From Pycnopodia helianthoides (Eukaryota > Echinodermata > Asteroidea > Forcipulatida > Asteriidae): 64,000 nucleotides of DNA. The stretch lies in assembly GCA_032158295.1 (NCBI GenBank), contig CM063258.1, positions 5,970,583 to 6,034,582 on the forward strand, given 5' to 3'. The first letter of the stretch is position 1; each line of letters opens with the position of its first letter. The translations under genes were made by a program, and so were the position numbers. The notes beneath the pieces were generated by a model. That model was given only the letters and a program-made list of their open reading frames with translations, did no database searches and had not been told where the DNA came from. Shown in pieces: positions 47,001-56,791 of this stretch.

Positions 47001-50000
47001 TTCTCGCCTAAAATCAAGTCACACATCAACCTTGTCCCAGTCAAGCCAAAAGTCTGGAAAACATTCTGACTCAAAGTATAGAATTAAGCCAAGTCACCGA
47101 GTCCAAAGTCAACAAGTTAGCCCAGCAGATCCATCAAGGGTTAATCTAACAGACTAACGTGAGCTTCGTCATGGATTTCACATTGCCAACTAGATAACAA
47201 TAGCACCCAAAACCCGGCATAACACTCCGAAGCGGAGATCGGCTTGAGATCGAGCCCCCCCCCCCCCCCCCCCCCCCCCGAGAAACAGGAAAGTTTTGTC
47301 TGAGCCCAGGATCTCTGAGCCGGTTAAACTCAGTTCTTAAAAGCTAAAACATAACCTGGTAAATAGGGTGGTTATAAATAAAGTCTGTTATGTCAATTCG
47401 GAAAGAAAGAGGGATCACTTTGTAGTACATGTCGGTGACACCCAAGGAAATTATAGAAGATTAGGCGGTGAAAGCAAGGAAAGCTTGTTGATGTTAATCT
47501 AAAATAAACAGGTTTGACGTTTATTTTTCTTTTGATGGCCAAAGGATGGCTACACAATGAGCCTCTATAATGTTGTTTCATCAGAGTATCAGGCCAATAA
47601 TGCCTTCTTCCTCAACAATTTTCTTAACAGGGTAGTGTCTTTATGTTAAGTCAGCGGGGAAGCTCTGTGGTTTATTGGTCAAGATATCTCCACTTAGACC
47701 GCGGAAGGTCAAAAGATTGAATTTCCAAAAGGTTGTCTGCAGGACTACATGAGCACGGAGAATACAGTTCATGTCATACACCATAATAATTTCAACCACA
47801 TTTCCCATACACACAAAACAAATAATAATAATAAATATAGGCAGTTCTTAATAGCACTTTTCAAACCTTAAGGACGCCCCAAAGTCCTCATTATTTTTTC
47901 TACAGATATGCAGAGCTATGTTTGAAATTATAAGACCCATTTTGTATGTATATTTATACATGTAGCACCTCATAATGGTTTAGAAGGTGCTGTGGTGCAA
48001 CCAACCACGCCAGAAACACCTGAATGATAAGTCTACAGGGTTCTTTTCCGTGTGTTAAAAAACATAAAAGATCTGCAGCTTTACGTCCCATCCGACAGAC
48101 CGAGCAATAAGGACACAAGTGTCAAGACTGGGACTCGAACCCACACTCTGGAGATCAGAAACACCAGAGCTTGAGTCCGGTGCGCTTGACCGCTCGGCCA
48201 CGACCATACCACATGGTGTAATACAGTTGCACTATTAACCAATCACATTGTGCCCAGCAGAACACATACAACTTTCTTGTGCTGGGCATCCAGTAGTCTC
48301 AGTCAATAAACAGTCCAACCCTTCTTGAAACTAGCTGGAAGGTGTTATAACTAAATAGTTTACAGAACAGTCATAAAGTTTGTTTTTATGTCCAATGAGG
48401 ATGCCACAATTAAACCACACAACTAAGCCAAGTCACTTCCCTACCAACCAGCCTACCCTTCTTATAAAACACCTCATGCATATTCATGTTTTAATCTATC
48501 TTTTCATTGGTTATGTTATAACAATATAAATGAAGTAGGAATAGGGTTTTCCTCCAAGTTCCGATTTACTGGGTCGAAAAACTGGTACATAAATTATCCC
48601 GTGACAGGCTGTTTTTACAATTTGATACCACGCACAGTAAAAACTGTGTTAGCTTGTTCTAAATTTAAAACATGCACTTAACAAAATGCCTATTTTCAGT
48701 ACAGTAGCGACCTATTAAAATCGGCTTACACATATGTACAGAAACACTTTGTGTATACAACCCAGATATGAAAATTGTAAGCTAAACATTCAAGCGATAA
48801 AGTTAAGTTACAAAAATGACATTCCAAATCTCACCTGTACACACTTTAAGCGGTGGAAGTTTCACAACTGTTTTAACTCTGAACCCCAAAGGATATATAC
48901 TTTTTTCTAAGATCCTTCCTCGAACAGTCCGACACCATATGGTCGATACATCAACAGTTTAACCATTGAACTTTGATTACTGTGGTATGCCTGGCTCCAT
49001 GCTGGGTTTGTCTGTGTGGTACTTCAATGGATTTCTGTGAATGGTTTTTCAGATAGTTCGGCGGTGAGCTCAGAGTGAGCTCGTCAAAGGCTTCCTAGTG
49101 AGCAGACACAAACTCATCCTCTGTCTTGTCTTGGAACACCACGACAGGTGTCGGAGTACACCTGCGTGATGCCAACAACATTGATCCAATCACCGGTCAA
49201 TCCAGACAATTAATTCTCCTCTCTCGTCTGCTTTCCAGACAATAACATCATGCCCTTGAGTCTAATCAGACGTATTGAAAGCCATTTGATGAGTAATTAG
49301 GCTAATTGACCTCATTTAAAAAGTAAAAAAGATAATTACCCTAACTGTTCTTATATGTGAAAAGCTTTCTGTACAGGCTTATATACAACCCACTGTTTCT
49401 GGCTAATGCAGAAAACCCCCTAGTTTACAGGTTTACTTCTGTTCTACAGTAATGAAGTGCATTTTTGAGAAATCTTTGGTTTTCTTCGTAACAAGTTTTT
49501 TTATTAAAGCACATTGGTTTTTGAAAGTATGCTGGGTTTCTGCACACATAGAAAAAGCATAACTTAAAGACAAACAGTTACTTTATAGTTATAATAATAA
49601 CAATAACTGTGGCTTTTCGTATAGCACTCCAACCCATCACACAGTGATGCTCATGGCACGGGAACATTTATTTCATTCCTTGAACCATCTCAGCTCCCTT
49701 GGGAGTATACAGCCTGTGCTGCCAAATATGTAGTGCACCAAGCTAAATCTATCACAAGAACCCTTTCTGCCCCCACAGTTACCCATTTACCCCCTGGGTG
49801 AAGAGAAGCAATTATAGTTAAGTGTCTTGCTCAAGAACACAAGTGTCATGACTGGGATTCGAACCAACACCCTGATGACTTGGTCACCAGAAGTTGAGTC
49901 TGGTGCGCTAGACTAGACTAGACCGCTCGGCCATGACACACCATTTTATGGTGCTACTGCACATCTTCTTTGAGAAATACCAAGTGATGTACGTGCGGCG

Positions 50001-53000
50001 TCTAGGTAGTCATCTCAGAATGTTATTTACGGTTGAAAGTCATAGCATAGGAGCAATATTCATGGAGTAACCAACCCAATAGCCTGTTCCAATGTCGACA
50101 ACCTTGAAACTGCAACCCACTCCACGTCCTTAAGGATTCGAAATAGCTCTTTCTTTACTACACACCGGGAACAATCCATCAACTATAAATTAACCGCTTC
50201 CAAACAAGAAATCCATCCAAGACCATCTCCCTAGATGCTGACAGAAAACTTCCAATGCTGATGGGCAAACAGTTTTTTAGGGCCAAGGATCTTGTTTCCA
50301 GATTTGCTTTGGGGTATTCATTGACAAGAAATTGTTGTTTGGGTATGCTAATTTTGGAGCTGGTAACACGTATTAAGTTTTAATGGCAGGAATTTCATTC
50401 ATTCAAATGGTAAAGAGTTTTGAAGGTTGCTAATAGACATTTTATCTTAACAAATCTGTTTTTTCGAAAGGGTCTATAAAAAAGTCAGTATTGTAACAAA
50501 ATTCTACCTTTCGATCAGTCAGTACGCTCTGGGCCCAATTTCATGGCACTGCTTACGCAAAAAATATTGCTGACCAACTTTCTGCTCAGCAAATATGAGC
50601 AGGATACCAGTCACAGGTGACACGAGTGACATGGTAATTTGACTGGTAACCTTATCCTTACAAGCATAGATCTGTTGTGCTCAGCTACTTTTTTTGTGCT
50701 TTGTTTTAGCAGCTCTATGAAATTGGGCCCCGGTTGTTTTCAAGGTAAACATTTAGTCATGTACAATTGCATGACTCGTTCCACCACCTGAGTCATGATA
50801 TAAAACCCCACACAAAAAAATATCGACTTTGGTAATTGCCCAGGTCCCCGTGATTTGTGCAGCGCAACATGTTGGGCCTTAAGGATCTTTGTCAACTGGT
50901 GGCTTAATACCGGGGACCTGGAACAGACATGATAAGGGCCCATGCTTGTCTTCCAGACAGATGGCGGCCTGCAGCGAGACCCTTCTAAGACGCTCAGGAA
51001 GGATACGTTTCAATTGATCCATCTCCAGTCATTAGCTTCAGACTTCTAATCAATGCTACCCCTACACTTCTGGGTTGGAGGGGAGGAGGGGGGAACTTGG
51101 GTCTGCATACTATTCGGGATTCAAAAAGGGTTATGGGAGGGAAAGGGGGGTTAAAAATTGCTTGCAAGATACACGGTCGAATCGAATCGGGATTGATAGA
51201 TTAGAATCAAAAGTTAAGGCGGGACTGTCTATTTCTGCTTTCGGATGAGGCTGAATGGCTTTTAGTGACAAGGCTGGAAAGTTTGTTTGACATGGTTTAA
51301 ATTATTAGACGATTACAGTACATCGGGCAGCGGGGTTTTAGGGTGGGGGGGTTTTTGTGGGGGGGATGTGGTTTCTTAAATTGTTTGTTGTGCTTCACGG
51401 TCAAATCACAAGTGAGACTGATTGATGGGTTGTCTGTTTGCATTGCTCGGGATGACTAGATATGTCGACAAGGCCAGAAAAACTTTGTAAAAATAGTGGT
51501 AAGACATGAACCAATTAATGTAGTCCGTAGGCAATGGTAAAGCGACAGTTCATGGACTACGGCAAAATGGTTCGCACAGACAGTGTCCTAAATTCTCAGA
51601 GTAAAGTCAACATGTTTTTAACAAAAGAGTTTGAGGGACAGAAAAGGTAGTGGTCCGTGGATTCAAGGGGACTTAATACTTCCATGTGAAACCGATACCT
51701 TTTTCCTTACTTCTTTACAGGTTTTTTTTGAAGAGCAAAAAGTGTATCAGCGTTTTTGTTGTTTTGTTTTGCTGCAAGTAGAAAACTTGTTTCTCATTAA
51801 TTGTCCCTACAAAGTCTTTGAATTCAATAAATGCATAGTAAAGTGAAACATTTCAATTCACCAATAACAGAGGAAGGTAACTGCAAAATATATTTTTGTC
51901 AAGATTTAAATAAATCCTGAGTCTAACACAAAAATTGAATAATTAAATTTCGGATGATTTTTGAAGTATACATAAATATCAGCCTTAATAAAGAATTGAG
52001 CAGTTGCTCATAAAATGTGTATTCTTCAACTTCAGACGTGTTCATCTGGAGTTAGTTTTGGACTGTTCAAATAACTTTCATAGCCTGCACGTAAAAAATG
52101 AAAAATGCTTGAATATAAACAGTCCCTCCAAAAATTCCCAAAGTGGGAGATCAACCCATCAAATCGAGTGGTGTTTGAAGCTTTGCATGGTGTGGAAAAT
52201 AAGAAGTAATTATAAATAAATAGTACACTTAGCAGGTACAACCATGTATTAGATCTCTTTTGTGGGAGTGTTGGCTCTGAAAAGAGCCGGTGTGGTCTTG
52301 ACATTTCGAACAGTACACTCTGCTTGGCTTTCAGGAGAAACATCAAATTGAGTTATAAAACAGATATCTTAAGGAATGGATGGGGGGGGGGGAGTGGATT
52401 CAATGTTTCAACAAAACAACAGGCAGAGGAACGAAATCCAGCTGAGATTTAGAGATTGTTATCCGGTTGTTGACTGATGAGGAATTACAGAGGTGACTTA
52501 CTTCAGAATTAATTTTAATTCTTGAAGAATTTATTTGCAAGGGCAAGGGGGGGGGTGTACTGTATTACCTGATTATTGTGAAGAATTTCTAAGGCTTAAC
52601 GCTCTGCTGCAAGTTAAGCAAGACTAAGCACTCTTATACCAAGCCAATTTTGTTTGTAATGCAATTATCTAACAATCACTTACACTGTAAGGAACATTGT
52701 ATGAACTTGGCGCTAATTTACTTCCTCCGAAGGAAGTATACACTTTCAGCAAATTGCCTGTAAATGTGCCCATACTTCAACAGAACGAAGATCCATGTGC
52801 AGAAAGCAACCATTGAAAGCTTGAGCTAAGCTAAGCTTGTTTTGTCGTTTGTCAGGAAACTAAGAAATCACATTGCGATTTTTCATCGTATTTGTTCCAA
52901 ACGTACAGAAATGAGTCATGAATGAATTTAAATAGAACAAGTACAATTTTCATGACGACAATCAGAGCCTACTGATGGAAATGTTGAGTTTTGACACCAC

Positions 53001-56000
53001 TGTCTTTTTTTAAAAATCAAAACAACTCTCAACAAATATTTAAATTCTTATTTATGTAATATTTACATGGGCTGCTGCAAAACCCTCTTAAAATTGTTTT
53101 TCCTACCATGACATTTGACCCAGTGAGTGCTATTTTTTGTTTTTTATTTTTTTTAAGGAACAGAATGAGATGGTGAGATAAACCCAACAACCGCCATTTT
53201 TGTGTCAAATCCTTAGTTTTACATGTTCTGCGAATTGAGAACTAGAAGAGACCCACATTAACAAATATCTTTGTACCATCACTTTAAATATCTCAGCAAA
53301 AAACACCACCAAATGCCAACAAATATTCGAAAAGACCAACTTCAAAACATCAAGACAACAAACAAACATTATACCATCATTTAAAAATGTTCAGCAAGAA
53401 ATTCAAAATCCTGAAAGTCTTGGTTAGCCAAACTTACTGACCAACTATTCCCACCCAGGAAGTGACTTTTCTTTTCTGAATGCGACATTCATGAATCGGT
53501 TTTTCTGCGCGGCCATTATGCATCCACTGGCTCACCACTTCTCAGTTTATTCAATTTAAACAACTATTACCTGTGCAGGTGCCCTTGCCGGACTTGAACT
53601 ATAAAATACCCATCCTGTTAAGCTTGGCAACTGTAATACAAACCAGGTAGTCCCTTAAAGGCTGTACAAGACTTGTTAAGGGGAGCGCATGAATTGAGAG
53701 TGGCGGGGGGAGGGGTTGGCTTGAATACTGGCATGATACTGCTATAAAGATTTTCCCAGAAACTGGTCAAAATTATTGCTATTTAAAAAAAGGAAATGCC
53801 AAAAATCCTTTCAAGTTCTCGCTCAGAGTCTGTCTGTTCTTAAAAATGGTAATAACACTTTGCTGCATGCAAGTTGTTGTTCTAAGGCTGTGTCAAAGCC
53901 AAGCAACTACGGCTTCGGCTATGGCTATCGACTGCAGCGACAACATTAAAGCCTCGGCCTTCATAGCCACTGCTGAAGCTGTTTATTCGGACACAATCTA
54001 TGCGTTAAATTTAAGCAGAAGTTTGAAATCATGAAAGCATTGACTTTCTGAAAAACTAGGCACTGCTGAAAACAGTGCAAAACTTAAGCACACAGGCTTG
54101 ATACCATTTGAGCTTAAACTGCAGTATATCGATTTGACAACAACCAGTCCACATATACGCAATTGGAAAAGCCATCCAGTGGGCAAAGAGGCGATAAACA
54201 GCACAGAGAAAACCAACCACTCTTTTGGGAAACAACACAATCTGTGTATAAATTTGAAAGCACTCGTTGTTAGAGCCACAAATTTTGACCCAAACTATTA
54301 CATAATAAGTGGCCCATCAGCAAATTCAGTTAACTGTTAAAGAAACTGGATTTCCGCCCATCAACAAACATGCACTTTGTTATTAACTATAACAAAAACT
54401 TTGAAATTGTACAACAATGCAATTCATCCTTCATTGATGAATTACCCCTTGACTCATTTTGGTATTACATTATAGAAACAATACTTACACAAGATAAGAT
54501 CATAACCATTATGATAACAAAAGACGCCGCCGAAGCAGCGACAAAAAAAACCACCACACACACTGCGGTGACTCACAACATGGGTACACCTTGCCGGCCA
54601 AACATGTTTTACATGTGTCCTGCTAAATTGACACAATGAACACCTACCCCGGCCGAACTGAAAGTCTAGAGAGTCAATCTAAATTGGATCTAATGTTTGC
54701 AGTTGACTTACCCAAACACAGACAGATGTATCTTGACGATGAAGTACAAATGCTGAACTTGCCTCATTTCAAGATGTGCGAGTATTTGTTTTCTAACTTC
54801 ACCCCCTTACAATTCCCAAGAGATATGAGAGAGGGTACGTGCTTCGCGTTCCCCTTAAACCCACGTCGTCGCTTAAGAGAAGTTTAGGTCTGCGGGAAGA
54901 GAAAATAAGGACTTACCCCTCACTCCCCCTGTCACTACACTCAGGATGTCAGTGGTAACTTCCTGAGGAAAGTCTGCCGTGTACATGATGACATAGGCCA
55001 GGATTACTCCATTGGTCTTCGAGGGGGGTTCCCAGCTGAGGTAGATGTAGTCGGGGCCAACTTCGGAGGCCGTGATTGATCGGATGGGTCCGGGAACTAT
55101 CCGGGGGATTGAGGTAACAAGTTAATTAGAGATTGGGTGTGAAATGATGAGTTTTCTGCCACAGATATTATTGGGATTTATTATGTTTGGATCTCCGAGC
55201 CAAGCAGAGTAAGTGAGAATTTACATATCCTTCAAATCAACTGTGAAAATTCAATCTTACCCTCCCAAATAATTGAAACAATATTGGCAGATCTGTTTAC
55301 AACTTCAATAACCAAAGTCGTAAATATAAAAAAAAGATCTTAGAAATTATAAGATTTTGGATCAGAAGTTTTTAGTTTGCAATGGGATCATGATATTTTA
55401 GTTTGTCTTCAAGTAGTTTGACATTTTGCTCTTTAAAAGTAAATAACAAAAAAAAATGAAGTGTTTGACTTCCAACTTGACTTTACTAGTATGTGCGTTG
55501 ATTGTACAAAGTATGACTATGAGTCTACCCATGACATCAGTACTTCTGTGACATCACTGCATGCTGCTTAGCAACCTCTGATGAAATCGCTAGCATTGCC
55601 CTGTCACAAGTTTGATGACATCACTTTTAAATTTAAAGGTCATATGCCATTGATTTTGAACACAAGGCAATCTTAAATTGGCCAGGCCAAACTTATACAG
55701 CCCCCTTTTTAATGAAAATGTATGCCAAATGAGAAAGACTTGTAGAATTTTTACAAGAAAGGGAAATTCTATGTTTAAGCATTTCAAAATGAATACATAA
55801 ATTGAAGTATTAAGATTTTGTAACTAGAAAGAAGTTTAACTTAGGTTGTCTGCAAAGTCAATGCCTTGTGAATGCTATTACTGTTCTTATATCAAACTAA
55901 GCTGTGAAAGTTTTAACGAAAGTAGAGTGGTTTGTCGTACAAGTAAATTACAAAATTGCCATACGTTCGTATAATAACACGCAGTTCTTATGTATTCTTT

Positions 56001-56791
56001 ATCATCGACACCCGAGGGCATCTCGAAAAGCTCATTATTTTTCCTACAAAATATGCAGAGTAATGTTTGAAATATAAGACCCATTTATTTACGTCGCACC
56101 ATGTAATGACTTACAAGAAGCTGTGGCACAATGTGCAGCCAACCATACGAGAAATAAGTGTACTGGGTTCTTTTGCGTGCATTACACAACACACGGGACA
56201 CACAGCTTTACATCCCATGTGAAGGACGCTGCAATAATGGTCAAGCGTCTTGCTTTTAAGGACACATTGTGTCAAGACCGGGACTCAAACCCACACTCTG
56301 CTGGTCTGAAACACCAGAGCTTGAGTCCAGTGCACTTGACTGCTCGGCCCCGACATGCCACATTCAAGAGAGAACATTCTGAAAAAGGGGTAGCCTCCCT
56401 ATCATTCGAACTGATAATCTGTTGTTTCTTCAAAAATAAACAAGATTATTCCTGCAAACATCAGATACCATCAGCGTCTCTAATCTGTTGTAAATCAATT
56501 CCAACCCCCCCTCTCCCCCTATAAATGAAAGCAACCGATTCTTCACCTTATTATCAAATTTAAATAAATTCAACAAATTGAATCCTCAGGTGTCATTCTC
56601 ACTTTGAATTAGCAATGGCCTTATGTAAGAGTCGGCTTTAAGGAGTTGCGAATTGACTGAATGGGAAATATTCTTACTTCCTTCCTGCGTTGAGGCAGAT
56701 GTTTCTGCTGATAGGGGACCCTCTAATCGAACGCCATCCACCAGATTGTAGGCAACCATCTGTGCGTAGTAGAGTGTCGCGACCTCCAAAC
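36785..56791 (-). CDS. FN3-domain single-pass type I membrane receptor, 3' nine exons, 5'-partial
   Basis: Exons in transcript order: 56791-56678, 55096-54917, 46347-46168, 45756-45633, 42239-42112, 41455-41377, 38525-38248, 37662-37571, 36937-36785. All eight junctions agree in phase and give about 441 codons and a stop. Order of parts: the end of one FN3 domain; a complete FN3 (Trp in SWEPPSKTNG, Tyr in FYNLTSLKPETDYVIEI) with an unusually long middle loop containing RQKRD; a Pro-rich linker; one hydrophobic helix followed by CKRRGDD, so the C-terminus is cytoplasmic; a Ser/Pro-rich tail; and C-terminal TTL, a class I PDZ-ligand pattern. No Ig domain, kinase or phosphatase exon is in the window. 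The layout resembles DCC, neogenin or protogenin-type guidance or adhesion receptors, but I do not recognise the cytoplasmic tail, so the family is left open. The N-terminal ectodomain is beyond the right edge. Confidence 0.82.
37095..37140 (+). other. Hammerhead-like relic of a retroelement
   Basis: AAAGACTCTGCTCCGGTCGA followed by AACGTCAGGA: a short helix (GACT...GGTC) followed by GAAAC and GTC, as in hammerhead motifs of Penelope-like elements. The CTGANGA half of the core is degenerate (CTTCGAGA), so no activity is expected. Confidence 0.4.
37365..37470 (+). mobile_element. tRNA-like SINE, second family
   Basis: GAGCTAGATAGCTCGGTTCG, TAGAGCATCTGCTAG, B box GGCAGGTTCAAATCCCTC, then TGTCAATTTTTCTTTGTTCA. 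Same family as 2,345 and 20,883. Confidence 0.6.
37571..37662 (-). CDS. Receptor exon h: cytoplasmic tail
   Basis: Acceptor TTTTATCTTAG, donor GTAACA. Reads PRNAKYHPASHGQLETSDTT, then PDKLDELYNK; ends on a codon boundary. It is too short to stand alone and is supported by phase agreement on both sides. Confidence 0.8.
37984..38198 (-). mobile_element. tRNA-Leu-like SINE, head-less 3' part
   Basis: An ATA run of about 37 bases, then GCGGCTTCTTATATAGCGCT, CACTCAGTGACGCTCAAGGC and GGCGCAATATGCTGCCAATC match the copy at 8,780. The tRNA head is missing. It abuts the receptor exon at 38,248. Confidence 0.75.
38248..38525 (-). CDS. Receptor exon g: Ser/Pro-rich cytoplasmic tail
   Basis: Donor GTGAGT; acceptor CTTCCTAG, or three bases further in (TAGTAG), both in phase and differing by one Ser codon. 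Encodes SSKSPSTVSSRNASRLPSVS, an acidic patch (PPEEFADLSGMEDGPMD) and DMDGYAAYGGQVDQGSG. Low complexity, likely disordered, many possible phosphorylation sites. GC-rich compared with flanks. Confidence 0.85.
40235..40615. mobile_element. TTAA-flanked MITE, AGGCAGTGGACACTATTGG family
   Basis: TTAAAGGCAGTGGACACTAT at the left, CAAAGGTGTCCAGTGTCTTT then AA at the right, 381 bases with TTAA edges. I associate this family from memory with forcipulatid sea stars, which is the main basis for the organism guess. Confidence 0.85.
40918..41312. mobile_element. TTAA-flanked MITE, AGGAACATTACAG family, full length
   Basis: Nearly identical in order and length to the 12,975 copy, with both termini intact. 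It is 65 bases from the receptor exon at 41,377. Confidence 0.85.
41377..41455 (-). CDS. Receptor exon f: cytoplasmic tail
   Basis: Acceptor TTATGAACAG, donor GTAAGT. Reads IENDHMCSSSQRSGSDDIVL and DVSRA. Just downstream of the membrane, polar and Ser-rich; in phase with both neighbours. Confidence 0.8.
42112..42239 (-). CDS. Receptor exon e: transmembrane helix and stop-transfer
   Basis: Acceptor GCTTTTCCAG, donor GTAAGT. A hydrophobic run starts LIIFITAVSLAGAALCLAVI and continues VLLVWC, followed by KRRGDDKTLKN. Hydrophobic span then basic residues places the N-terminus outside. This exon fixes the topology. Confidence 0.9.
43364..43655. mobile_element. Composite GGGCCCAATTTCAT-family MITE
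   Basis: A truncated left end at 43,364 (GGGCCCAATTTCATATACCT) is followed by a second at 43,398 (GGGCCCAATTTCATGGCTCT). The right end is CAGTAAGCAGAGTCATGAAA then TTAGGACC. Inner CTACTTACAGGGTTAGTGCT matches the 5,103 element. Confidence 0.6.
43735..43928. mobile_element. Foldback family copy with GGCATTGCATGGTGAGGTA
   Basis: TCAAGGCATTGCATGGTGAG, CAGCTCTTTTCGGAACTAAG, GAATTCTGAAATCTACTCGG and TTACCGCAAACTGACCATAC. It is in inverse orientation to the 23,780 copy. Confidence 0.6.
44670..45142. mobile_element. TTAA-flanked MITE, AGAGGGGCTCC family, full length
   Basis: Left TTAAAGAGGGGATCCAAGGT, right GACCTTGAAGCCCCTCTTTA then A; TTAA at both edges, 473 bases. Reference copy for 19,740 and 33,782. 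Confidence 0.8.
45633..45756 (-). CDS. Receptor exon d: Pro-rich juxtamembrane linker
   Basis: Acceptor TGTACTTCAG, donor GTAAGT. Encodes EALPTRLPPSGHGTTQPPMD and continues SRPPPHTEAISPFPGETAYP: Pro, Thr and Ser-rich, without predicted fold, placed directly outside the membrane helix. Confidence 0.85.
46168..46347 (-). CDS. Receptor exon c: C-terminal half of the last FN3, with RQKRD
   Basis: Acceptor TTTCAAAGCAG, donor GTAGGT. Reads SSRQKRDVIFDNETYGQVET, then FYNLTSLKPETDYVIEIVAR. The Asn in DNET and YNLT are N-glycosylation sequons. RQKRD fits the R-x-K/R-R proprotein-convertase pattern. Confidence 0.85.
47255..47279 (+). repeat. Homopolymer run of 25 C
   Basis: An unbroken C tract, a G tract on the transcribed receptor strand. 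Such tracts are unstable and prone to sequencing error. It is inside a receptor intron. Confidence 0.9.
47822..48215 (-). mobile_element. tRNA-Leu-like SINE, full length
   Basis: Minus strand: GTCGTGGCCGAGCGGTCAAG, GACTCAAGCTCTGGTGTTTC, GTGGGTTCGAGTCCCAGTCT, GGGACGTAAAGCTGCAGATC, ending in ATT repeats at 47,822. Confidence 0.8.
49590..49946 (-). mobile_element. tRNA-Leu-like SINE, subfamily with GGGTAAATGGG body
   Basis: Minus strand: GTCATGGCCGAGCGGTCTAG, GTTGGTTCGAATCCCAGTCA, CTTGAGCAAGACACTTAACT, GGGTAAATGGGTAACTGTGG, AGCTGAGATGGTTCAAGGAA. Its body matches the 15,799 copy rather than the 8,780 copy, so two subfamilies are present. Confidence 0.8.
50529..50735. mobile_element. GGGCCCAATTTCAT-family MITE, both ends present
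   Basis: GGGCCCAATTTCATGGCACT at the left, AGCAGCTCTATGAAATTGGG then CCC at the right; inner GGATACCAGTCACAGGTGAC and GGTAACCTTATCCTTACAAG. Confidence 0.75.
52165..52335 (-). other. Repeat with an exact histone-type 3' stem-loop and a downstream-element-like motif
   Basis: Minus strand, 52,288-52,273: GGCTCTTTTCAGAGCC, identical to the metazoan histone mRNA stem-loop consensus (6-bp stem, TTTC loop). About 12 bases later comes ACAAAAGAGAT, like the purine-rich element bound by U7 RNA. No histone reading frame precedes it. Just before it are CGAAATGTC and CTGAAAGCC, as in Penelope-type retroelement ends. A degenerate relative is at 60,455-60,575. Confidence 0.6.
53888..54000. mobile_element. 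Short palindromic MITE fragment, GGCTACGGCT type
   Basis: GTGTCAAAGCCAAGCAACTACGGCTTCGG-type sequence (seen as GGCTTCGGCTATGGCTATCG) and the end TATTCGGACACAATC. Related to the better copy at 60,572. Confidence 0.5.
54917..55096 (-). CDS. Receptor exon b: N-terminal half of the last FN3 domain
   Basis: Acceptor CCCCCGGATAG, donor GTAAGT. Starts PGPIRSITASEVGPDYIYLS, with the domain Trp in LSWEPPSKTNGVILAYVIMY. Ends SVVTGGVR and one base of an Asp codon completed 8.6 kb away. Confidence 0.85.
55988..56366 (-). mobile_element. tRNA-Leu-like SINE
   Basis: Minus strand: GTCGGGGCCGAGCAGTCAAG, GACTCAAGCTCTGGTGTTTC, GTGGGTTTGAGTCCCGGTCT, GATGTAAAGCTGTGTGTCCC. Diverged 3' end. Confidence 0.75.
56678..56791 (-). 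CDS. Receptor exon a: C-terminal half of an FN3 domain
   Basis: On the minus strand, acceptor CCCCTGTCAG and donor GTAAGA. Reads LEVATLYYAQMVAYNLVDGV, then GPLSAETSASTQEG: the F and G strands of an FN3 (Tyr-x-Ala/Val-x-Ala-x-Asn) followed by the interdomain linker. The exon holding the first half of this domain is not found before the right edge. Confidence 0.78.

Larger units (their letters stand above)
46348..54916. other. Receptor intron (8.6 kb): repeats, no supported exon
   Basis: The FN3 halves on either side join in phase (Asp codon split G|AT). It contains SINEs (47,822; 49,590), a MITE (50,529), a 25-base C run (47,255-47,279), an orphan histone-type stem-loop (52,273) and a short palindromic repeat (53,888). 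The parts 46,500-47,200, 48,230-49,580, 50,740-52,130 and 52,350-53,880 show nothing further. Confidence 0.6.

Noticed and set aside
54370..54887. Two adjacent open frames of 83-89 codons on the plus strand
   Set aside because: No homology recognised, AT-rich codons, no splice or promoter signs; they lie in a receptor intron on the opposite strand.
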